From SZUA-430 sp031413635 (GTDB taxonomy: Bacteria > Pseudomonadota > Alphaproteobacteria > Micropepsales > Micropepsaceae), in assembly GCA_031413635.1 (NCBI GenBank), contig JANOFM010000032.1:1-64000 (forward strand): a stretch of DNA of 64,000 nt, in the 5' to 3' direction. The notes under the pieces were generated by a model, which ran no database searches, was not told the origin of the DNA, and worked only from the letters and a program-made list of their open reading frames with translations. Position numbers and translations under genes: made by a program. This document shows, piece by piece, positions 33,717 through 43,012 of this stretch. Each line of letters opens with the position of its first letter. The first letter of the stretch is position 1.

Positions 33717-34703
33717 ATGCCGGTCAGCGAACATCCAACAAAAGATCACGGGGAGACGGTGGTCCTGCAAGGCGGCGGGGACGACCGGCGCTCGTTCTGG
33801 GACCTTTTTCGTGCGTCCGGGGTGAGTGGCGTGCTCTTCGGGGCGAACGGCGACGAACGCCGTCAGTTTCTGTTCGCACTGGCTGTCATCGCCGTGCTGG
33901 TCGTTGCGGGCAATGTCACCAATGTCCTCACCGTGCATCACGACGCGCCGCACTTCGGTTTCGTCAAGCCTATTCTCTGGGAGGCGAGCAGTGCCATTAC
34001 GTTGCTCGTCTTCATCTGGATCCCTTGGCTCGCCTTGCGCGTTGCGCCGCCCCACGCGCGGCCGATCTGGCGAACCGGTTTGGTTCACGCCGCCGCGATC
34101 ATTTCGTTCTCGATCGCGCATGTGGCTGGGTTCGTACTCATTCGCAATGCCGTCTATCTCGCGACCGGCGAACCCTATGGGATCGCACCGCTGACGAGCG
34201 AGTTTTTCTACGAGTTCCGCAAAGACGCGATCAGCTATCTCACGATCGTCGCAATTTTCTGGGTTGCCGGCAGGCTTCATCGCACGGAGGCAACACAGGC
34301 GATCGCGTCGGCTGGCCCGGCGTTTGTAGATATTCGCGACGGCGCGCGCTTGGATCGCGTTCGGGTCGAGGACATCTTGGCCGTTACGTCGGCCGACAAC
34401 TACGTCGAGTTCGTGCTGTCCGACGGGCGCCGACTCATGACACGCAAGCCGTTGTCCGCGGTCGAGCAGGAACTCGGCGAGAGCGGATTTCTGCGTACGC
34501 ATCGCTCCTGGCTGGTCAACGCCCGGCGGATGACGGCCCTGAAGCCCGAAGGTTCGGGCGACTACACAGTCGAGCTTGGCGCGCTGAGTGTGCCGTTGTC
34601 GAGGCGCTTTCCGGAGGCATTGTCCAAACTCCGTTCCGGGGCACGAACTTCACGAATGCGCGGGCCCAAAACCGTCGAGCAAACCGAACACACTTCGAAT
34701 TGA
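33717..34703 (+). CDS. Membrane-bound LytTR-type transcription regulator
   Basis: A 328-residue protein. Residues ~50-190 contain four hydrophobic segments, and residues ~210-310 form a LytTR DNA-binding domain ('VRVEDILAVTSADNYVEFVL', 'LSAVEQELGESGFLRTHRSWLVNARRM', 'LSVPLSRRF'). There is no receiver domain, so it probably senses a signal in the membrane or periplasm directly. Its divergent neighbour is the Tat-exported flavin oxidase, the most likely target. Confidence 0.85.
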   Translation: MPVSEHPTKDHGETVVLQGGGDDRRSFWDLFRASGVSGVLFGANGDERRQFLFALAVIAVLVVAGNVTNVLTVHHDAPHFGFVKPILWEASSAITLLVFIWIPWLALRVAPPHARPIWRTGLVHAAAIISFSIAHVAGFVLIRNAVYLATGEPYGIAPLTSEFFYEFRKDAISYLTIVAIFWVAGRLHRTEATQAIASAGPAFVDIRDGARLDRVRVEDILAVTSADNYVEFVLSDGRRLMTRKPLSAVEQELGESGFLRTHRSWLVNARRMTALKPEGSGDYTVELGALSVPLSRRFPEALSKLRSGARTSRMRGPKTVEQTEHTSN

Positions 34704-34770
34704 TGCGGCGTTCTGCTTCGGACTTTTGGCAACGTGCTGCCAACGCCAGTCTGAACGCTGCGGAAGGGAA

Positions 34771-36288
34771 CTACCTGTTTGGCTTCGCGTGCGAAGCGCG
34801 CTGGGCTTCCTCGGCGGCGCGGAAGAGGGCGGCGCTCTTGTAGACCGTCTCCATGAACTCGGCTTCCGGATCGCTGTCGGCGACGACGCCGCCGCCGGCT
34901 TGCACGTACATCATGCCGTCCTTGACGATCGCCGTACGCAGCGCGATGCAGGTGTCCATCGAACCGTTGGCGGAGAAATAGCCGACCGCGCCGCCGTAGA
35001 CGCCGCGCTTTTCCTTTTCCAATTCGTCGATGATTTCGAGCGCGCGGACCTTCGGCGCGCCGCTGGTCGTGCCGTTTGGGAAGCCTGCGATCAGCGCGTC
35101 GAGCGCATCCTTGTCCGGCCGGATGCGTCCCTCGACGTTGGAGACGATGTGCTGAACGTGGCTGTATTTTTCGATGACGAATTGTTCCGTCACGTTGACG
35201 GTTCCCGTCTGCGCCACGCGGCCCACGTCGTTGCGCCCCAGATCGAGCAGCATCAAATGCTCGGCGCGCTCCTTAGGGTCGGCCAGCAACTGCTCGGCCA
35301 GCGCCTTGTCCTCTTCGGTCGTGACGCCGCGGCGGATTGTGCCGGCGATCGGCCGGATCGTAACCGTCCCGTCGCGCAGGCGAACCAGAATCTCCGGGCT
35401 CGATCCCACCACCGCAAAGCCCGGATAATTCAAGCAGAACAAAAACGGCGAGGGGTTCAAACGCCGAAGCGCGCGATAGAGCTGAAACGGCGGCAACTTG
35501 AACGGACGGCGAAAGCGTTGGCTCGGCACGACCTGAAAAATGTCGCCGGCCGCGATGTACTCCTTCGCGCGGCGCACGATCTCAAGGTATTCGGGCCGTG
35601 TCGTGTTCGACACCGGTTCCTCGAGCGCCAAGGGGTCGCCCTCGTAGGCATCTTCGGGCAACCGATTGCGCGCGAAATCGACGGCGACATTCGAAAGCCG
35701 GTCTTCGGCCGCCGTATAGGCCTCTCGCGCGCTCAGCCCTGGCGCCGGGAAAACCGGGGTGGCGACGGTGACATCGGCCTTCACGGCATCGAAGATGGCA
35801 ACGATGGTCGGCCGCACAAGAACCGCGTCGGGAACACCCAACGGATCGGGCTTCTCCGCCGGCAACCGCTCCATCAAGCGCACCATGTCGTGCCCGAGAT
35901 ATCCGAACAGTCCCGACGCCATCGGCGGCAAATTTTCCGGAAGCTCCATGCGCGTGCGCGCCAGCAACTCGCGCAATGACGCGAGCGGCGCCATGCCCTC
36001 CGCGACGAAAGCATCGAGCGTCTCGTGCGCCCGCGTGTTGAGCTCGGCCCGCGTCCCGCGACAGCGCCAAATGAGATCGGGCTTCAATCCGATGATCGAA
36101 TAACGGCCGCGGCTTTCGCCGCCTTGAACGCTTTCCAGAAGGAACGAATAAGGGTCGGCCGCCCCAAGTTTCATCCACGCCGAAACCGGCGTGTCGACAT
36201 CGGCCACCAGCGAACGCGCGACGATCTGCGGCTTGCCCGCTTGGTAGGCTGCCCGAAACGCGTCGAACGTCGGCGCGCAAGCCGTCAT
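34771..36288 (-). CDS. trpE: Anthranilate synthase component I
   Basis: A 505-residue chorismate-binding enzyme. The tryptophan feedback site 'LLESVQGGESRGRYSIIG' is present near residue 50. Catalytic segments are 'SPEILVRLRDGTVTIRPIAGTIRRG', 'ERAEHLMLLDLGRNDVGRV' and 'GAPKVRALEIIDELE'. The start is ATG at 36288, in an ATGA overlap with the end of ppiD; the upstream open frame is the antisense-like second frame of ppiD. TrpG, its partner, is on the same strand but 7.5 kb further downstream. Confidence 0.95.
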   Translation of the reverse strand: MTACAPTFDAFRAAYQAGKPQIVARSLVADVDTPVSAWMKLGAADPYSFLLESVQGGESRGRYSIIGLKPDLIWRCRGTRAELNTRAHETLDAFVAEGMAPLASLRELLARTRMELPENLPPMASGLFGYLGHDMVRLMERLPAEKPDPLGVPDAVLVRPTIVAIFDAVKADVTVATPVFPAPGLSAREAYTAAEDRLSNVAVDFARNRLPEDAYEGDPLALEEPVSNTTRPEYLEIVRRAKEYIAAGDIFQVVPSQRFRRPFKLPPFQLYRALRRLNPSPFLFCLNYPGFAVVGSSPEILVRLRDGTVTIRPIAGTIRRGVTTEEDKALAEQLLADPKERAEHLMLLDLGRNDVGRVAQTGTVNVTEQFVIEKYSHVQHIVSNVEGRIRPDKDALDALIAGFPNGTTSGAPKVRALEIIDELEKEKRGVYGGAVGYFSANGSMDTCIALRTAIVKDGMMYVQAGGGVVADSDPEAEFMETVYKSAALFRAAEEAQRASHAKPNR

Positions 36289-38165
36289 TCGCCGGCGTGG
36301 AAGGCGTTGAAGCGAGCCTCGTCGATCGTGACGCCCACTTCGTCGCGCACCGAGTTCGAGAACTGCTCCGCCAAATCGTTGGCGAATGTCGAACGCAACT
36401 GCGCCGAATAGGCCTGACGCAGCGACGCATCCGCCGTCTCCGGCACATATGAGATCTCCGCCAAACGCCCGACGATGACGCTCTTGCCGTCGGCAACCGG
36501 TCCGCTGAAGAATGCGCCCGCCTTTGCCTCGGATGTAGCCGTCACCGCCGCCTCGCTGAAGATGGCGGTCTTGCCGAACCGCGGCATGGGCTCGGTGCGC
36601 AAGGCCGCCACGCCGAGCGACGAGGCGATCGCGCTCATGCTTTCCCCGCCGTTGCCGCGCTTGACGAGATCGTCGGCGATCTTCCGCAGGCGCGTGGTCA
36701 ACTCTTCGGCGCGCCAGTCCGTCAACACCTCTTCGCGGATCTGAGCAAACGGTTTCGTCGACGCAGGCGATATCTTGTCGACGCGGAAATTGAAGTAGAC
36801 GCCGTCCGGCGTTTCGTGAAGCTCCGAGTCGATCCCGGTTTCCGTCAGAAACGCGCGCTGCACGAAGTCGCCGCCGGGCAACCCCTCGACGGAATTGCCG
36901 TTGGCGTCGTTGCCGCGCGAGTCCATCGCGGCGATCTTCAGCACGGGAAGGCTGTGTTTCTTGGCGGCCTCTTCCAGTGTCGCGCCGGAGCCGAGCGTGT
37001 CCTCGAATTCCGTCGTCCGCTCGAACAACTTCTCCTTGGAGCGTTCCGCGACGAACTTGTCCTTGAGCTCCGGCTTGACCTCGTCGAAAGTCCTTTCGCT
37101 GCCCGCCGTAATCGACAGCGCGCGCACGATCACCCAACCGAACGCCCCCTTGACAGGATCGCTGATCGTGTTCACCGGCAGTTCGAAGGCAACCGCCGGG
37201 ATCGTAGTGTCGCTCTTGCTGACTTCGCCGAGCTTGATATCCTCCGCCTTGAATCCTTCGGCCTTCGCGACCGTCTCGAAGGTTTCGCCCGCATCGAGCT
37301 TTTTCTTCGCCGCCCGCGCCTTGTCTTCCGACTTGAAGCGAATCTGCTCCAGCGTACGTTTCTCGGGCGTTTGGTAGAACCGCTTGTTGGCGTCGTACAA
37401 CTTCTTGATTTCCTCGTCCGTCACCACCACTTGCGACGACACATCCGCAAGCCGCGCCGTCACGATCGTCACGGCACGTTGCTCCGCAATGGCGTATTTC
37501 CCTTGTGCGTGCGTTTCGTAAAATTTGCGCAACGTGGCGTCGTCCGGATCTTTGATCTCGCCCGCGCGCAAGGGTTCGATCAGCACATACTCCGCAACCC
37601 GCCGCTCAAGCCTGAAACGGTTCAACGCCGCCTCAATGCCCGGCGGCATCTGAACGCCGCCGAGGATCGTGCGGATCAACTGCTCGCGCAGCATATCACC
37701 ACGCACCAGCTCGATAAATTCAGCCTCGCCCAATTCACTTTGCTGAAGAATGCGTTGCAACTGCGCCGGGTCGATCCCACCCTTGCCGTCCGATAATCCC
37801 GGAATGGCCGCGAGCGACGAAACGACCTGCGCATTCGAGATACTCAGACCGATATCCTGCGCCTTCTTCATCAAAGCCTTGCGCGTCACCATGCGCTCCA
37901 GTGCTTCCCGGTCGAGCCCCAACGCCTTTGCTTCGGTCGTCGAAAGTTTCGCCTGCGACTCGCGCTCCATCTGGCTCAGAAAACGGCCGAACTCCCTTTG
38001 GAACTGGTCGGGCGTAATGTCCTCGCCACCGACCTCCGCTATTTTCGGCGTCGTCGTCAGGGTCAGCGCGTCCTGCACGCCCCAGATGCCGAAGCTGCCG
38101 ATCAGCAAGAAGATCAAGATTGCCGCCAGCCACCCTTTGGAGGCATTGCGCATTTGTTCGAGCAT
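36285..38165 (-). CDS. ppiD: Peptidyl-prolyl isomerase PpiD (SurA_N-type periplasmic foldase)
   Basis: A 626-residue inner-membrane-anchored foldase. A single membrane helix is at residues 12-32 ('WLAAILIFLLIGSFGIWGV'). A SurA_N-like helical region (~40-180) follows, then a parvulin domain (~230-370) with 'RTLEQIRFKSEDKARAAKKKLDAGETFETVAK'. It helps fold exported proteins. ATG at 38165 begins the conserved 'MRNASKGWLA' segment; upstream in-frame sequence is non-coding. The gene is translationally coupled to trpE, an arrangement found in alphaproteobacteria. Confidence 0.92.
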   Translation of the reverse strand: MLEQMRNASKGWLAAILIFLLIGSFGIWGVQDALTLTTTPKIAEVGGEDITPDQFQREFGRFLSQMERESQAKLSTTEAKALGLDREALERMVTRKALMKKAQDIGLSISNAQVVSSLAAIPGLSDGKGGIDPAQLQRILQQSELGEAEFIELVRGDMLREQLIRTILGGVQMPPGIEAALNRFRLERRVAEYVLIEPLRAGEIKDPDDATLRKFYETHAQGKYAIAEQRAVTIVTARLADVSSQVVVTDEEIKKLYDANKRFYQTPEKRTLEQIRFKSEDKARAAKKKLDAGETFETVAKAEGFKAEDIKLGEVSKSDTTIPAVAFELPVNTISDPVKGAFGWVIVRALSITAGSERTFDEVKPELKDKFVAERSKEKLFERTTEFEDTLGSGATLEEAAKKHSLPVLKIAAMDSRGNDANGNSVEGLPGGDFVQRAFLTETGIDSELHETPDGVYFNFRVDKISPASTKPFAQIREEVLTDWRAEELTTRLRKIADDLVKRGNGGESMSAIASSLGVAALRTEPMPRFGKTAIFSEAAVTATSEAKAGAFFSGPVADGKSVIVGRLAEISYVPETADASLRQAYSAQLRSTFANDLAEQFSNSVRDEVGVTIDEARFNAFHAGE

Positions 38166-38397
38166 AGATGTCGCAACCGAGAGTTGGGATTGAGTTGACC
38201 ACGAGGAACCGCTTCCGCTGCAAGAGGAGCGGGGGCGTCCAATGCGGAACGCCGGTCGAACCTGAACCGAAGCGGGCGGGATATTAGGGGCCGCCCCATC
38301 CACCGGCAAGACCGGCCGCAAGCCCGAGGCCGCGGCGCTTGACCGCCGCCCGGTTGAAGGGTTTCGTGCCTCTTCAGGTCGCCGCAAGGCCCATCGG
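38166..38397. other. Divergent intergenic region between ppiD and tpiA
   Basis: It should hold promoters for both genes, but no convincing -35/-10 pair or operator was seen. Confidence 0.4.
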
Positions 38398-39165
38398 ATG
38401 GAATTGGACATGAAACAAAAGCAACTGATCGCGGGAAACTGGAAAATGAACGGCCTTTTGTCCGCCCGTTCGGAGGTCGCGGCACTAAAGGCGGGGCTAA
38501 AGTCACATGCGAGCCGTCCCGATATCGTGATCTGCCCGCCCGCCACATTGTTGCGCAGCCTGTTGACCGAGGTCGAAGGCACGTCCATCCGCCTGGGCGG
38601 CCAAACCTGCCACCCGACGGCAAGCGGCGCCAACACCGGCGACCTCAGCGCCGAGATGCTGAAAGACGCTGGCGCCGCTTTCGTCATCGTCGGCCATTCC
38701 GAACGCCGCGCCGATCACAAGGAGACAAGCGAACGGGTCTCCGCTCAAACGCGCGCCGCCTGGCGAGCGGGACTGACCGCCATCATTTGCATCGGCGAAA
38801 CCGAGGCCGAACGCGCCGAGGGGCGCATGCAAGACGTTTTGGCGCGCCAAATCGAAGGCAGTGTGCCCGACAACGCAACGACCGAGAACACTGCACTTGC
38901 CTACGAACCTGTCTGGGCAATCGGAACCGGCAAGACCGCCTCGCTCGCCGACATCGAAGCGGCGCACGCATTCATCCGCGCACGGATGGAATCGCGTTTG
39001 GGCGCACGCGGACGAGCCGTCCGCCTGCTCTATGGCGGTTCCGTCAAGCCGTCCAATGCCGCGGAGATCTTAAGCACAACCGGCGTCGACGGCGTTCTTG
39101 TCGGCGGCGCAAGCCTCAAGGCCGCCGATTTCTTGCCGATTATCTCTGCCGCGGTCGCAAGCTAG
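38398..39165 (+). CDS. tpiA: Triose-phosphate isomerase
   Basis: A 255-residue TIM-barrel enzyme of glycolysis. 'LIAGNWKMNG' (substrate lysine), 'IVGHSERRA' (catalytic histidine), 'AYEPVWAIGTGKTAS' (catalytic glutamate and loop 6) and 'RLLYGGSVKPSNA' are all intact. The first ATG is 38398; an ATG at 38410 is four codons later and equally near the conserved N-terminus. It is divergent from ppiD. Confidence 0.97.
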   Translation: MELDMKQKQLIAGNWKMNGLLSARSEVAALKAGLKSHASRPDIVICPPATLLRSLLTEVEGTSIRLGGQTCHPTASGANTGDLSAEMLKDAGAAFVIVGHSERRADHKETSERVSAQTRAAWRAGLTAIICIGETEAERAEGRMQDVLARQIEGSVPDNATTENTALAYEPVWAIGTGKTASLADIEAAHAFIRARMESRLGARGRAVRLLYGGSVKPSNAAEILSTTGVDGVLVGGASLKAADFLPIISAAVAS

Positions 39166-39188
39166 CCGTTTCCTGCACGATCTCGCGC

Positions 39189-39971
39189 CTAGAACACAGC
39201 GTAGCCGCCATCGACAATCAACGTGTCGCCCGAATGGTAAGACGATGCGTCGCTTGCCAAATAAACTGCGATACCGCCGAAATCGGCCGGCTCTCCCCAT
39301 CGGCGCGCCGGTACGCGAGGAATGACTTTTTCGGCAAACGCCGGTGACGCTTGCGCCCCCGCCGTCATGTTCGTCGCAATCCACCCGGGCAGGATCGCAT
39401 TGGCGCGCACACCATCACGCGCAAATTCGACGGCAATGCCGCGGATCATCGACACCACCGCGCCCTTGGTCGCCGCATAATGCTGATTGCGCGCGGCACC
39501 TTCGATGGCGGCAAGACTCGCGACGCCCACCAGCGAGCCGCCGCGATCGCCCTTGCCGGCGCGCTCTCGCATATGCCGGGCCGCCTCGCGTAGCGTGAAG
39601 AAAACGCCGTCTTCGTTCACGGCAAGCACTCGGCGATACTGCTCGGCCGAAATATCGAGAAACGAACGCGCCGCCGAGCCGATACCGGCATTTGCAAATA
39701 CGGAATCCACCCGGCCCATCTGCGCCACGGCGCCCTTCATGCCGTCGACGACTTGTGCCTCGTCCGACACGTCGATCGTCTGCGCGAAGACTTTTCCGCC
39801 GTGGCCCCGAAGTTTTGCCTCGGCCGCCTTGTTCTTCGCCTCATTCGTACCCCAGATCACCACGCCCGAGCCGGCTTGAGCCAATGCCTCCGCCATGCCG
39901 AGTCCGATGCCGCCATTGCCGCCGGTGATAAGGGCGACCTTTCCCGTCAAATCAAATGGTGAGTACGCCAT
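39189..39971 (-). CDS. Short-chain dehydrogenase/reductase
   Basis: A 260-residue classical SDR. The cofactor motif is 'TGGNGGIGLGMA', followed by 'NAGIG', the catalytic Ser-Tyr-Lys set in 'GVASLAAIEGAARNQHYAATKGAVV' and a C-terminal 'GDTLIVDGGYAVF'. An arginine or lysine pattern for NADP preference is not clear. The substrate is unknown. It is convergent with tpiA (23 bp apart) and does not seem to belong to an operon. Confidence 0.92.
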   Translation of the reverse strand: MAYSPFDLTGKVALITGGNGGIGLGMAEALAQAGSGVVIWGTNEAKNKAAEAKLRGHGGKVFAQTIDVSDEAQVVDGMKGAVAQMGRVDSVFANAGIGSAARSFLDISAEQYRRVLAVNEDGVFFTLREAARHMRERAGKGDRGGSLVGVASLAAIEGAARNQHYAATKGAVVSMIRGIAVEFARDGVRANAILPGWIATNMTAGAQASPAFAEKVIPRVPARRWGEPADFGGIAVYLASDASSYHSGDTLIVDGGYAVF

Positions 39972-40062
39972 CAGTCACTCCTCGCGGTTGCAGAACCAAG
40001 ACCTGGACTCGAAGGCGGATCGGTATGGCCGAAATCTGCCGTGTGGCGTGTCGCTCAAGGCC

Positions 40063-40091
40063 TTGGGTCATTGCCATATTTGAACTATTAG
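40063..40091 (+). promoter_or_regulatory. Candidate promoter for rlpA
   Basis: TTGGGT (40063-40068) and TATTAG (40086-40091) are 17 bp apart in the 249-bp SDR-rlpA intergenic region, about 120 bp before the rlpA start. Nothing else was recognised in this region. Confidence 0.35.
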
Positions 40092-40220
40092 CACACCCCA
40101 TCTTGCACGGCGCCACAGCCTCGCGCAGGTTACCGTCGGGTTGCAAATCGGGAATCGCCCGCGATGTCCCGTGCTACCGCCGGTCCACATTCAGCGCCTA
40201 ACCAACCACGGAACAGCCCC

Positions 40221-41138
40221 ATGCGGTTCGCGTACACGCCGCGCACAGTTGTGATCGCTCTTTTTGTAGTTGCGATTGGCGGTTGCGCCGTTCAAAAATC
40301 GCCGCGCGACGGCAATTACAAGGTCGGCACGCCCTATCAGATCAGCGGTGTTTGGTACTATCCCAAGGAAGACCCGTTCTACGACGAAACCGGCGTCGCG
40401 TCGTGGTACGGCGCCGACTTCGACGGCAAAGCGACGGCCAACGGCGAACGCTACGACATGGATGCGTTGACTGCGGCGCATCGCACGCTTCCGATGCCGA
40501 CGGTGGTTCGTGTGACAAACCTCGAAAACGGACGCTCGATCAAATTGCGCGTCAACGATCGTGGGCCGTTCGCCCGCGGGCGCATCATCGACGTATCCCG
40601 CCGCGCCGCCAATCTTTTGGGCTTCTCAAACAAAGGCACGGCGCGCGTTCGTGTTCAGTTCGAGGGCCGGGCAGACGTCGGTGCCACGCCACCGCAAGAT
40701 GAAGACGAAGTCGCTGGCGCCCCGAGCGGCATCACTTCGGCACCTGTTTCAGGCGTCGCACGCGGAGAACTTGCTCCACCAACCGGCGCCGCAATCGCCA
40801 CGCCGCGCGCGGCCCGGCCGGGCGTCGGTGCAGCGTCCACTCCCGCGATGGCACCCATCCCGGACACTGAACCCGATGGCGTTGTCACCACGGTTGCAGT
40901 GCCTCGACAAACGCAACTATGGATTCAGGTCGGCGCTTTTCAGTCGCGCTCGAACGCCGATCGTCTCGCCGAACGCTTGATTTACGTGGGCCGCGCTCGC
41001 GTCTCCACCACCCATGCCAACGGCAAACCGATCCACCGCGTGCGGTTTGGGCCCTACGCAACGGTGGAGGACGCCGATTCCATGTTGAACAGGGTCATCG
41101 ACAAAGGTCAGAACGGCGCACAAATCGTCGTTGAGTAA
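40221..41138 (+). CDS. rlpA: RlpA-like septal lipoprotein with SPOR domain
   Basis: A 305-residue lipoprotein. The signal peptide ends in the lipobox 'AIGGC', with cysteine at residue 22. A double-psi beta-barrel follows (~60-155, 'GVASWYGADFDGKATANGERYD' and 'RVNDRGPFARGRIIDVSR'), then a proline/alanine-rich linker and a SPOR domain (~230-305, 'WIQVGAFQSRSNADRLAERL'), which binds denuded septal glycan strands. RlpA is a lytic transglycosylase in some species. ATG 40221 is chosen because it begins the signal. dac follows 10 bp downstream. Confidence 0.93.
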   Translation: MRFAYTPRTVVIALFVVAIGGCAVQKSPRDGNYKVGTPYQISGVWYYPKEDPFYDETGVASWYGADFDGKATANGERYDMDALTAAHRTLPMPTVVRVTNLENGRSIKLRVNDRGPFARGRIIDVSRRAANLLGFSNKGTARVRVQFEGRADVGATPPQDEDEVAGAPSGITSAPVSGVARGELAPPTGAAIATPRAARPGVGAASTPAMAPIPDTEPDGVVTTVAVPRQTQLWIQVGAFQSRSNADRLAERLIYVGRARVSTTHANGKPIHRVRFGPYATVEDADSMLNRVIDKGQNGAQIVVE

Positions 41139-41147
41139 GAGGTAATC

Positions 41148-42383
41148 ATGCGCTTGATTTTTACGACCCTCAGTCTTCTGTTCCTGATGCTCGCGCCGGC
41201 AATCGCTCAACCCGCGGCCGACCCCCTTGTCGAACTGCAGTCGAACGCGCAATTCGCGCTGCTGATGGATTACGAGACCGGCAATGTCTTGTTCTCCAAG
41301 GACGGCGATCAGCCGATGGCGCCGGCCTCCATGGCCAAGCTGATGACGGTCGCGATCCTGTTCGAAAAGATCAAACACGGCGAGCTCAAGCTCGACGACA
41401 CGTTCACCGTCAGCGAGCGCGCTTGGCGCTTGTCGGTGGCGGGAAAAAACGAATCCTCGAAAATGTTCGTCAGCATCGGATCGAAAATCCGCGTCGACGA
41501 CTTGTTGCGGGGCATCATTATTCAATCCGGCAATGATGCCTGTACCGTGGTCGCCGAACATTTCTCCGGCAGCGAGGACGCGTTTTCCGACCTGATGAAC
41601 GCCGAGGCGAAAAAAATCGGCCTGACCGGATCGGTGTTCAAGAACGCCAGCGGCTTGCCCCATCCGGACATGCACGTGACGGCCCTTGATCTTGCCAAGC
41701 TCGCCGCCTACGTCATTCGCGAATTCCCCGAACAGTATCGCACATTCGCCGAGCGCGAATTCACCTGGAACAAAATCAAGCAAGCGAACCGAAATCTTCT
41801 CCTTGGCACCTATCCCGGCGCCGACGGCCTCAAGACGGGCCACACCGAGGCTTCGGGCTACGGCATGGTCGCCTCGGCGCAGCAGGATGGCAGCCGTTTG
41901 ATTATGGTGGTGAACGGCTTGAAGTCCGAAGCCGAACGCGCCGCCGAAACTAAGCGCTTTCTGGATATGGGCTTTCGTGAGTTTCGATCCTACGCACTGC
42001 TGAAAGCCGGCGATGTCGTCGGCGACGCGCAGGTATGGGCCGGCGACCTGGCCAGTGTCCCCTTGTCGGTGCGCCAACCCGTCAAGATGCTGATGCGCCG
42101 CGCCTCGCGCGATGGTCTGAAAGTGAAACTGACCTATATGGAACCCGTCGTCGCCCCCATTGCACGCGGACAGGAAATTGGCACGCTCACCATCACTGCA
42201 CCCGGGGTGCCCGAGATGATCGTTCCGGTCTTCGCCGGTGCCGCGGTCGAAGAGGGCGGCCTGATGACGCAAATCAAAACAGGTATCAAAGACCTGATGT
42301 CGGGCGAACCGGAACCCACGTCGAAAACCGAGGAGCTGCCGCTTCACGGCGAACCGCAGTCGGCCGAAGTGCCGCCGCAATGA
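41148..42383 (+). CDS. D-alanyl-D-alanine carboxypeptidase (PBP5/6 family)
   Basis: A 411-residue low-molecular-mass penicillin-binding protein. It has a signal peptide (1-21), the nucleophile S61 with K64 in 'SMAKLMT', the SGN motif in 'IQSGNDAC' and the KTG motif in 'DGLKTGHTEASGYG'. A beta-rich C-terminal PBP5 domain (~290-390) completes it. It trims peptidoglycan pentapeptides. It shares its operon with rlpA and overlaps tmk by an ATGA. Confidence 0.94.
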   Translation: MRLIFTTLSLLFLMLAPAIAQPAADPLVELQSNAQFALLMDYETGNVLFSKDGDQPMAPASMAKLMTVAILFEKIKHGELKLDDTFTVSERAWRLSVAGKNESSKMFVSIGSKIRVDDLLRGIIIQSGNDACTVVAEHFSGSEDAFSDLMNAEAKKIGLTGSVFKNASGLPHPDMHVTALDLAKLAAYVIREFPEQYRTFAEREFTWNKIKQANRNLLLGTYPGADGLKTGHTEASGYGMVASAQQDGSRLIMVVNGLKSEAERAAETKRFLDMGFREFRSYALLKAGDVVGDAQVWAGDLASVPLSVRQPVKMLMRRASRDGLKVKLTYMEPVVAPIARGQEIGTLTITAPGVPEMIVPVFAGAAVEEGGLMTQIKTGIKDLMSGEPEPTSKTEELPLHGEPQSAEVPPQ

Positions 42384-43012
42384 CCAGGGGCCGGTTCATC
42401 ACGTTCGAAGGCGGTGAAGGAACCGGCAAGTCGACACAAGCCCGGCTGCTTGCAAGCTACCTCGCGCAATCCGGTCTCGACGTCGTGCAAACGCGCGAGC
42501 CCGGCGGTTCGCCCTCGGCTGAGGAAATTCGCACCATCCTTGTGACGGGTGCCGCCGACCGTTGGTCGCCGATCGCGGAGACCCTGTTGTTCTACGCTGC
42601 GCGCATCGAGCATTGGCGCCAAGTGATCGAACCCGCGATTGTCCGCGGCGCCCATGTCGTCTGCGATCGTTTTGCCGATTCGACCATGGCGTACCAAGCC
42701 TATGCGGGCGGCCTCGATCGCAAACTCGTCGAAGACCTGCATCGCTTGACGATGGCGGGGGTGGCGCCCGATCTCACGCTGGTGCTCGACATCGACGTTG
42801 AGAAAGGACTGCTGCGAGCAGCCTCGCGACGCGACGACGAAACGCGCTTCGAACGCAAGGGCCGTTCGTTCCACGACAAGTTGCGTCAGGGCTTTCTCGA
42901 CATCGCCCGACGCGCACAGGCGCGTTGCGTCGTCATCGACGCCGATCAACCGATCGACCGCGTTCATGCGGCCGTTCTGTCCGCGCTGAAATCGCGCTTG
43001 AGCCTCGGCTAA
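42380..43012 (+). CDS. tmk: Thymidylate kinase
   Basis: A 210-residue P-loop kinase making dTDP. 'FITFEGGEGTGKSTQARLL' is the Walker A region, 'TREPGGSPSAEEIR' the nucleoside motif, and 'CDRFADSTMAYQAYAGGL' the DRY-like segment. The ATG at 42380 overlaps the dac stop as ATGA; the open frame extends upstream only as a shadow of dac. It is followed by holB with a 1-bp overlap. Confidence 0.96.
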   Translation: MTRGRFITFEGGEGTGKSTQARLLASYLAQSGLDVVQTREPGGSPSAEEIRTILVTGAADRWSPIAETLLFYAARIEHWRQVIEPAIVRGAHVVCDRFADSTMAYQAYAGGLDRKLVEDLHRLTMAGVAPDLTLVLDIDVEKGLLRAASRRDDETRFERKGRSFHDKLRQGFLDIARRAQARCVVIDADQPIDRVHAAVLSALKSRLSLG

